From Chlamydiota bacterium (lineage in GTDB: Bacteria > Auribacterota > UBA3054 > B51-G9): a stretch of 8,829 nt of DNA. Made by a program: the position numbers and the translations under genes. The stretch covers positions 1 through 8,829 of the forward strand of contig QMOL01000110.1 in NCBI GenBank assembly GCA_003648225.1, in the 5' to 3' direction. Positions 4,616 through 8,829 of the stretch are shown piece after piece; position 1 is the first letter of the stretch; each line of letters starts with the position of its first letter. Below the pieces are notes generated by a model. That model was given only the letters and a program-made list of their open reading frames with translations. It had not been told where the DNA came from and searched no databases.

Positions 4616-6205
4616 TTATTTTTTATTCGCATGAGTAAACAGAGGGCGTTTTCCCTTTTCCTTAAAGCTTATCACAATTTTTTCCGCTTTATCAAAAGGA
4701 ACAGTAACGAAGGAGAATTTTTCCATTATCTGTATATCGTTAATTTGTTTCGATTTGATGTGTACTCTGCCGGTAATCAGTTTGATAAGCTTTTTAGGAT
4801 TAAGCTGGTCTTTTTTACCGAGTGCGACAAAAAGCCTTGTTTTACCATGGTTGTCAAGTTGTCTTCCTTTTGCCGCGACTTCTTTTATTTCACCATATGA
4901 ATCCGGATTAAGCTCCTCTTCAAAACAATAGTTAAGGATGGCGGCTAAAATTTTTGTCGGATTATTTTCTTCAAGAAGTTTTTTTGCCCAGTTATAATAT
5001 TCTGTATCTACATTTTCGTTTTCAAGTATAACTGCCATATCATCATGGATTTTCTTCTTTTTCGCGTTAATGATATCTTTAACCTTCGGTAACTTCGCCT
5101 TTTTAATCTCTGTTTTGGCAATCCGTTGTATAAACATCAATCGCCGATACTCGCTCGGTGTTATAAATGTAATCGCTGTGCCTTCGTGTCCCGCGCGACC
5201 GGTTCTGCCAATACGATGAACATACGATTCCGGATCCTGTGGCAGAGAATAATTTATAACGTGAGTAAGATTATTAACGTCTATACCGCGTGCGGCAACA
5301 TCAGTAGCAACGAGAATATTAACGGTTTGTTTTTTAAATCTTTGAAGAGTTTTTTCTCTCTGCTGCTGTGAGATATCACCGTGAATCGCTTCAGCGTCAT
5401 ATCCTCTTTCAATCAAATGTGATGCGATAGTATCAACGTCATTTTTTGTTCTACAAAAGATCAAGCCGTAAAAACCATCTTCGATATCAATGATTCTGCA
5501 TAGAGCTTCAAATTTATCGGAAACTTTAACTTCAAAATAAATTTGTTCTGTTAAATTTGTTGTTAAAGTTTCTTTTTTAGCCTTAACAAGTTCATATCCA
5601 TCCATGTATTTGCGAGCCAAGTCTTTAATCTTCTGAGGCATTGTCGCGGAAAACAGAAGCGTTCTTTTGTCGGAATTTGTATGCTTCATTATTTCTTCCA
5701 TATCCTCAATAAACCCCATATTCAGCATTTCATCCGCTTCATCAAGAATAAGATGTTCAATTCCACCGATTTTTAATGTTTTTCTTTTAAGATGGTCGAT
5801 TATTCTACCCGGAGTTCCTACAACTATATGAACTCCTTTTTTCAGTCTTCGTAACTGCTGGTCAATAGACTGTCCCCCGTAAATCGGCATTGTTTTGATA
5901 TTGGTTTCTCCTCTGAGCGAATGTATTTCTTCAGATACCTGAATAGCCAATTCTCGCGTCGGAACAAGAATCAATGCCTGAACCGTTTTGGCCTCTTCGT
6001 TAATCAACTCAATCAAAGGCAAGCCGAAAGCTGCTGTTTTACCTGTGCCCGTTTGTGCTTGGGCGATAATGTTACTATCATCTTTAAGCATTACAGGGAT
6101 AGTCAACAACTGGATATCAGTTGGTTCTTCGAACCCTTTTTTACTAATTGCATCAAGAACTTTTGCTGAAAGTCCTAATTCATTAAATGTTTTTTTCTTT
6201 GTCAT
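4616..6205 (-). CDS. deaD: DEAD-box ATP-dependent RNA helicase, DeaD/CsdA type, with DbpA-like RNA-binding tail
   Basis: A cytosolic RNA helicase expected to unwind short RNA duplexes in ribosome assembly, mRNA decay and cold adaptation. All core motifs are visible: Q motif (F7 to PTDIQ, Q32), Walker A AQTGTGKT (50-57), PTRELA (82-87), GG (110-111), TPGR (131-134), DEAD (155-158), SAT (186-188), then in the second RecA domain HGDISQQQR (275-283), ATDVAARGID (300-309) and HRIGRTGR (330-337). A helical linker (about 365-450) leads to a DbpA-type RRM-like domain (about 456-520). The 529-residue length and that tail fit DeaD/CsdA rather than short RhlE-type proteins. The symbol is by family; DbpA itself is an alternative, since the tail resembles its 23S-hairpin-binding domain. 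The ATG start places the Q motif correctly. It diverges from the cardiolipin synthase gene. Confidence 0.93.
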   Translation of the reverse strand: MTKKKTFNELGLSAKVLDAISKKGFEEPTDIQLLTIPVMLKDDSNIIAQAQTGTGKTAAFGLPLIELINEEAKTVQALILVPTRELAIQVSEEIHSLRGETNIKTMPIYGGQSIDQQLRRLKKGVHIVVGTPGRIIDHLKRKTLKIGGIEHLILDEADEMLNMGFIEDMEEIMKHTNSDKRTLLFSATMPQKIKDLARKYMDGYELVKAKKETLTTNLTEQIYFEVKVSDKFEALCRIIDIEDGFYGLIFCRTKNDVDTIASHLIERGYDAEAIHGDISQQQREKTLQRFKKQTVNILVATDVAARGIDVNNLTHVINYSLPQDPESYVHRIGRTGRAGHEGTAITFITPSEYRRLMFIQRIAKTEIKKAKLPKVKDIINAKKKKIHDDMAVILENENVDTEYYNWAKKLLEENNPTKILAAILNYCFEEELNPDSYGEIKEVAAKGRQLDNHGKTRLFVALGKKDQLNPKKLIKLITGRVHIKSKQINDIQIMEKFSFVTVPFDKAEKIVISFKEKGKRPLFTHANKK

Positions 6206-6259
6206 TTTCTCTTTGTTTTTATTTTTAGTTAAGTTATTATCATATTAAGTATACACTAT

Positions 6260-6276
6260 TATCTTAAAAAAAGATA
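6260..6276. repeat. Small inverted repeat in the divergent helicase/cardiolipin synthase spacer
   Basis: TATCTT (6260-6265) and AAGATA (6271-6276) flank five A residues. It sits between two diverging genes, upstream of both. It could be an operator or part of the helicase 5' leader; no regulator is known, and chance is possible in such AT-rich DNA. Confidence 0.3.
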
Positions 6277-6309
6277 TATGAGATAGGATACAAGAGACTC
6301 CTTTGCTGT

Positions 6310-6324
6310 TAATAAATATTATTA
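6310..6324. repeat. AT-rich palindrome just upstream of the predicted cls promoter -10
   Basis: TAATAA (6310-6315), ATA, TTATTA (6319-6324) is a perfect inverted repeat between where a -35 would lie and the extended -10 at 6327-6335. That position would allow a bound protein to affect transcription. Composition alone could produce it. Confidence 0.3.
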
Positions 6325-6326
6325 TT

Positions 6327-6335
6327 TGCTATAAT
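6327..6335 (+). promoter_or_regulatory. Extended -10 promoter for cardiolipin synthase gene
   Basis: TGCTATAAT is a perfect extended -10 (TGnTATAAT). It would start transcription near 6342, giving a leader of about 20 bases before the ATG at 6364. The -35 is poor (CTGTTA at 6306-6311, 18-base spacer), as is common with extended -10 promoters. No Bacteroidota-type TAnnTTTG element is seen here. Confidence 0.55.
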
Positions 6336-6363
6336 TAGCTGAATGTAAAACAAAAAAAATAAT

Positions 6364-7740
6364 ATGACGCACTTCGATATTATACTTCATATACTTATTA
6401 TTGCCGGTTTTGTTCTCGCAATAATAGTAGCTTCAAATATCCTTCGGCAGCGTAGAACTCCGGCAGGAACAATTGCGTGGCTGCTTGCAATTTTCCTTAT
6501 TCCTTATCTTGGGATTCCGTTATACTTTATTTTTGGAGGGAGAAAAACACGTAAAGATGCAGAAAAAAAATCAAACATCCACCTCCCGAAAACCAATATT
6601 ATTCCAATTAAGAATGCTAATATGCTTGATAGTCTGTTAAGAACTTATAACATCCCCGGAGCGACAACAGGCAATAAAATTGAATTGTGTCACACCGGCG
6701 AAGAAGCATATAATCAATTAATCAAATTAATTGAAGAAGCTGAAAAAAGTATTTTATTATTAACATTTATTCTTGCTGAAGATAAAATAGGAACAGAAAT
6801 AATTGAGAAAATCGCAAAACGCGCAATGGAAGGAATTACTGTTCGTATTCTTCTTGACGGGTTGGGTTCAATGCACACAAAGCGTGCATTTTTACAACCG
6901 ATTACCGATGCCGGAGGCGAAATTTCATTCTTTAATCCGGTGTTCAAATCTCCTTTTCACGGAAGAGCAAACCTTAGAAATCATAGGAAAATGCTCATAG
7001 TTGATGAAAAACGCGTGATGGCTGGAGGAACAAATATCGCGATTGAATATATCGGACCTACACCAATAAAAGATAGATGGAAAGACCTTTCTTTTATATT
7101 AGAAGGACCTGCAGTAAAACATTATTCAAGTATTTTTGTTTCTGATTGGGAATATGCAACCGGGAAAAATTTTGAGTTGACGGAAAATTCATTTGAAATG
7201 AAAGGGAAATCTGTTGTTCAAATAGTTCCTTCAGGCCCTGATGTACCAAAAGATCCGATGTATGATATGATTTTAACCGCGACATTTACCGCTCGGAAAA
7301 GCCTTTGGATTATAACACCGTATTTTGTCCCCGATGAGGCGTTGGCACAAGCTTTAACACTTGCCGCTCAGCGCGGAATTGAACTTAAAATACTCGTCCC
7401 GGAAAAATCAAATCACAGATTAACTGATCTTGCCCGCGGAACATACCTTCGTGATATACAGCAAGCCGGCGGACAAATTTTTCTTTATCCAAAGATGGTT
7501 CACGCTAAAATAATGATCGTGGATAGTGAACTTGCTTCAATTGGTTCAGCAAATATGGATATGCGAAGTCTTTTTCTTAATTATGAAATTTCTATGCTAA
7601 CATACAGCAAGCAAAACATTATTGATACAGAAAAATGGATTGTAAAACTAATGACTGACTCAAAAATAGGCGTTCGGGAAGTCAGCGAACTTAGAAATAC
7701 AGCAGAAGGTGTTGTGAGAATTATCGCTCCGCTACTGTAA
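6364..7740 (+). CDS. cls: Cardiolipin synthase / phospholipase D family membrane enzyme
   Basis: It probably condenses two phosphatidylglycerol molecules to cardiolipin and glycerol at the inner membrane. The N-terminus has two hydrophobic spans (about 6-25 and 36-57) joined by a basic RQRRTP loop, the usual PLDc_N anchor. Two HKD phospholipase D motifs follow: NHRKMLIVD (H207, K209, D214), then GGTNI, and VHAKIMIVD (H380, K382, D387), then IGSANMD. The two lobes give one pseudo-symmetric active site. At 458 residues it is close to the roughly 480 of E. coli ClsA, and the ending IIAPLL resembles the family's C-terminus. The ATG at 6364 is the first after the promoter and precedes the first membrane span directly; no Shine-Dalgarno is visible. 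Other phospholipase D family transferases cannot be excluded, but the two-span anchor favours cardiolipin synthase. Confidence 0.92.
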   Translation: MTHFDIILHILIIAGFVLAIIVASNILRQRRTPAGTIAWLLAIFLIPYLGIPLYFIFGGRKTRKDAEKKSNIHLPKTNIIPIKNANMLDSLLRTYNIPGATTGNKIELCHTGEEAYNQLIKLIEEAEKSILLLTFILAEDKIGTEIIEKIAKRAMEGITVRILLDGLGSMHTKRAFLQPITDAGGEISFFNPVFKSPFHGRANLRNHRKMLIVDEKRVMAGGTNIAIEYIGPTPIKDRWKDLSFILEGPAVKHYSSIFVSDWEYATGKNFELTENSFEMKGKSVVQIVPSGPDVPKDPMYDMILTATFTARKSLWIITPYFVPDEALAQALTLAAQRGIELKILVPEKSNHRLTDLARGTYLRDIQQAGGQIFLYPKMVHAKIMIVDSELASIGSANMDMRSLFLNYEISMLTYSKQNIIDTEKWIVKLMTDSKIGVREVSELRNTAEGVVRIIAPLL

Positions 7741-7809
7741 AATTGAAATAAATCAACCATGCACTTTAAGCTGTCTTGCCGCCTTGGCCGGTTCCGTTCG
7801 TTTTGTCTG

Positions 7810-7823
7810 TTTACTAAAGTAAA
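7810..7823. terminator. Possible hairpin between convergent cls and oxidoreductase genes
   Basis: TTTACT-AA-AGTAAA is a perfect short palindrome in the 113-base convergent spacer. A TTTTT run occurs 12 bases further on the + strand (7836-7840), too far for a textbook terminator. The rest of the spacer, including a GC-richer stretch around 7775-7800, shows no gene. Confidence 0.35.
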
Positions 7824-7853
7824 ATCAAAAATCAGTTTTTAAGGGGCAAATAA

Positions 7854-8829
7854 TCACATCTCAACTCTTTTCCAATATGGTTCGACATCAACTACTTTAC
7901 CGGTATCAAGCGCGTAGTCAATGGCAAAAGAAGTAATAGAAGCTTCAAGTCCTTCTTTTAGACTCACTGCCGGAATTTTTCCGGTTAACATGCTTTCGGC
8001 AAGTTCTGCTACAAGAATTTTATCTCCGCCGCCATGTCCGCCGCTTGACCCTGAAGACACGTCTTCTATTTGTGTATCGAAACCGATTTTTTTTGTTTCG
8101 ATTTTTCCTGTAAGAACATCTGCGCGAATTGCGCCTTCTGTTCCCAGAATATACATTCTTCGTTCGGGTATTCCGGCATTGCAGTTTGTATGAAAAGTCG
8201 CTCGAATATTATTTTTATATTCAATAATTGCTACCTGATTATCGACAATATCTTTATCAGAAGTAAAAGGATTTTTCGCGACTAAACCTCCCCAGGTTAT
8301 ATAAGCTTTTACTCCGTTTTTATTTTGTCCGATTCTTTCAACATGTTTTTCGTTTTCAGGAATAAAAAAATCTGTGCCGCCAAATGATGCTACGCGTTTT
8401 GCCCTGCTTTTAACCATCCAGTTTACGAGATCGATATCGTGGCAGCATTTTTCAAGAAGATGTGTTCCGGCGTATTTTCTCAATCGTCGCCAATCTCCGT
8501 GAATATATCCCCCGTGATTAAAATCGAGTGTTTCGTTAAACTCCATACTTATAATTTTACCGACAACTCCCTCATTAAGCAGTTCTTTTATTTTCCTGTA
8601 ATGAGGAGAATATCGAAGTGTAAAGCCGATGTTAAACATCTTCCCGCTTTTCTTCCATGCGTCATACATCGCTTTGCAATCATCAATATTTGTCGCCAGA
8701 GGCTTTTGGCAAAAAACATTTTTTCCCGCTTCAAACGCGGCAACGGTCTGTTCTTTATGATAACAATTCCACGACGCTATCATCACCCAGTCGATTTCAG
8801 GATCAGCAACAAGTTTTTGATAACTGTCA
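7854..8829 (-). CDS. Gfo/Idh/MocA-family oxidoreductase, N-terminus outside window
   Basis: An NAD(P)-dependent sugar or cyclitol dehydrogenase by family; the substrate is unknown. The frame is open to the right edge: before the GTG at 8784-8786 it reads DSYQKLVADPEIDWV, typical Rossmann-fold sequence leading into MIASWNCYH, so that GTG is internal and the missing part is the first 60-90 residues with the nucleotide-binding glycine loop. Then come AFEAGKNVFCQKPLATN, holding the family's Lys-Pro pair (the preceding residue is Gln where Glu is common), the C-terminal domain start ISMEFNETLDFNHGG, and THLLEKCCHDIDLVNWM with the conserved His/Asp segment near the active site. A glycine-rich GSSGGHGGGD loop precedes the last helices. 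324 residues are visible, against 330-430 for whole proteins. It converges on cls. A link with the glycosidase-like gene 5 kb away is speculation. Confidence 0.85.
   Translation of the reverse strand, partial: DSYQKLVADPEIDWVMIASWNCYHKEQTVAAFEAGKNVFCQKPLATNIDDCKAMYDAWKKSGKMFNIGFTLRYSPHYRKIKELLNEGVVGKIISMEFNETLDFNHGGYIHGDWRRLRKYAGTHLLEKCCHDIDLVNWMVKSRAKRVASFGGTDFFIPENEKHVERIGQNKNGVKAYITWGGLVAKNPFTSDKDIVDNQVAIIEYKNNIRATFHTNCNAGIPERRMYILGTEGAIRADVLTGKIETKKIGFDTQIEDVSSGSSGGHGGGDKILVAELAESMLTGKIPAVSLKEGLEASITSFAIDYALDTGKVVDVEPYWKRVEM

Noticed and set aside
3953..6205. Helicase, carbonic anhydrase, cysK and glycosidase-like gene as one functional system
   Set aside because: Same strand and short spacers could mean co-transcription, but a probable terminator follows the carbonic anhydrase gene and the products belong to unrelated pathways.
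3911..7846. Shared 12-mer CCCTTAAAAACT near 3911-3922 (+) and on the - strand near 7835-7846
   Set aside because: A 12-base AT-rich match between two spacers is expected by chance in a window of this size and composition, and there is no common structure around the two copies.
8784..8786. GTG at 8784-8786 as the start of the oxidoreductase
   Set aside because: The frame continues to the window edge with sequence typical of the Rossmann domain (ADPEIDWV before MIAS), so the real start lies outside.

Overview
The window looks like ordinary chromosomal DNA from a fairly AT-rich bacterium. It has eight protein-coding genes, two of them cut by the window edges, no RNA genes and no complete mobile element. 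The placement is only inferred. Most genes lack a clear Shine-Dalgarno sequence, and the gene mix (linked pyrB-pyrC, DeaD-type helicase, E. coli-like beta-carbonic anhydrase, two sugar-metabolism-type proteins) would fit the Bacteroidota/Ignavibacteria (FCB) side of the tree. Nothing here fixes the phylum.

Layout from left to right. The 3' end of pyrB overlaps pyrC by four bases (ATGA), giving a de novo pyrimidine operon on the + strand. A convergent 185-base spacer follows. Next come four genes on the - strand, in transcription order: a DEAD-box RNA helicase with a DbpA-type RNA-binding tail (6205-4616), a beta-carbonic anhydrase (4549-3953), cysteine synthase CysK (3882-2968) and an unrecognised TIM-barrel, glycosidase-like protein (2921-1677). 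Diverging from the helicase is a membrane cardiolipin synthase/phospholipase D protein on the + strand (6364-7740). It converges on a Gfo/Idh/MocA-type oxidoreductase that runs off the right edge on the - strand.

The unusual part lies around the glycosidase-like gene. A 19-base sequence, TGGAGTGCAKTAATAAAGA, occurs three times: over the stop codon of pyrC, over the 3' end of the glycosidase-like gene, and just after the stop codon of cysK. Each copy is the 5' side of an imperfect hairpin. In all three, the same asymmetric internal loop (TAAA opposite AT) separates a conserved lower stem from an upper stem whose sequence differs in each copy but is always perfectly paired (GATTTTTT/AAAAAATC, GACTCGC/GCGAGTC, GAATTTT/AAAATTC). 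This is a small structured repeat family with a 5' GGAG foot. It resembles REP elements mobilised by TnpA-REP transposases and, more loosely, integron attC sites. Two copies in the same orientation bracket the glycosidase-like gene, which has no ATG in its first 79 codons and no signal peptide. That gene may therefore be a mobilised or 5'-truncated unit.

The other genes are housekeeping or general metabolism: pyrimidine synthesis, cysteine synthesis, bicarbonate/CO2 balance, RNA remodelling and phospholipid synthesis. There is no evidence that they form a single functional system.
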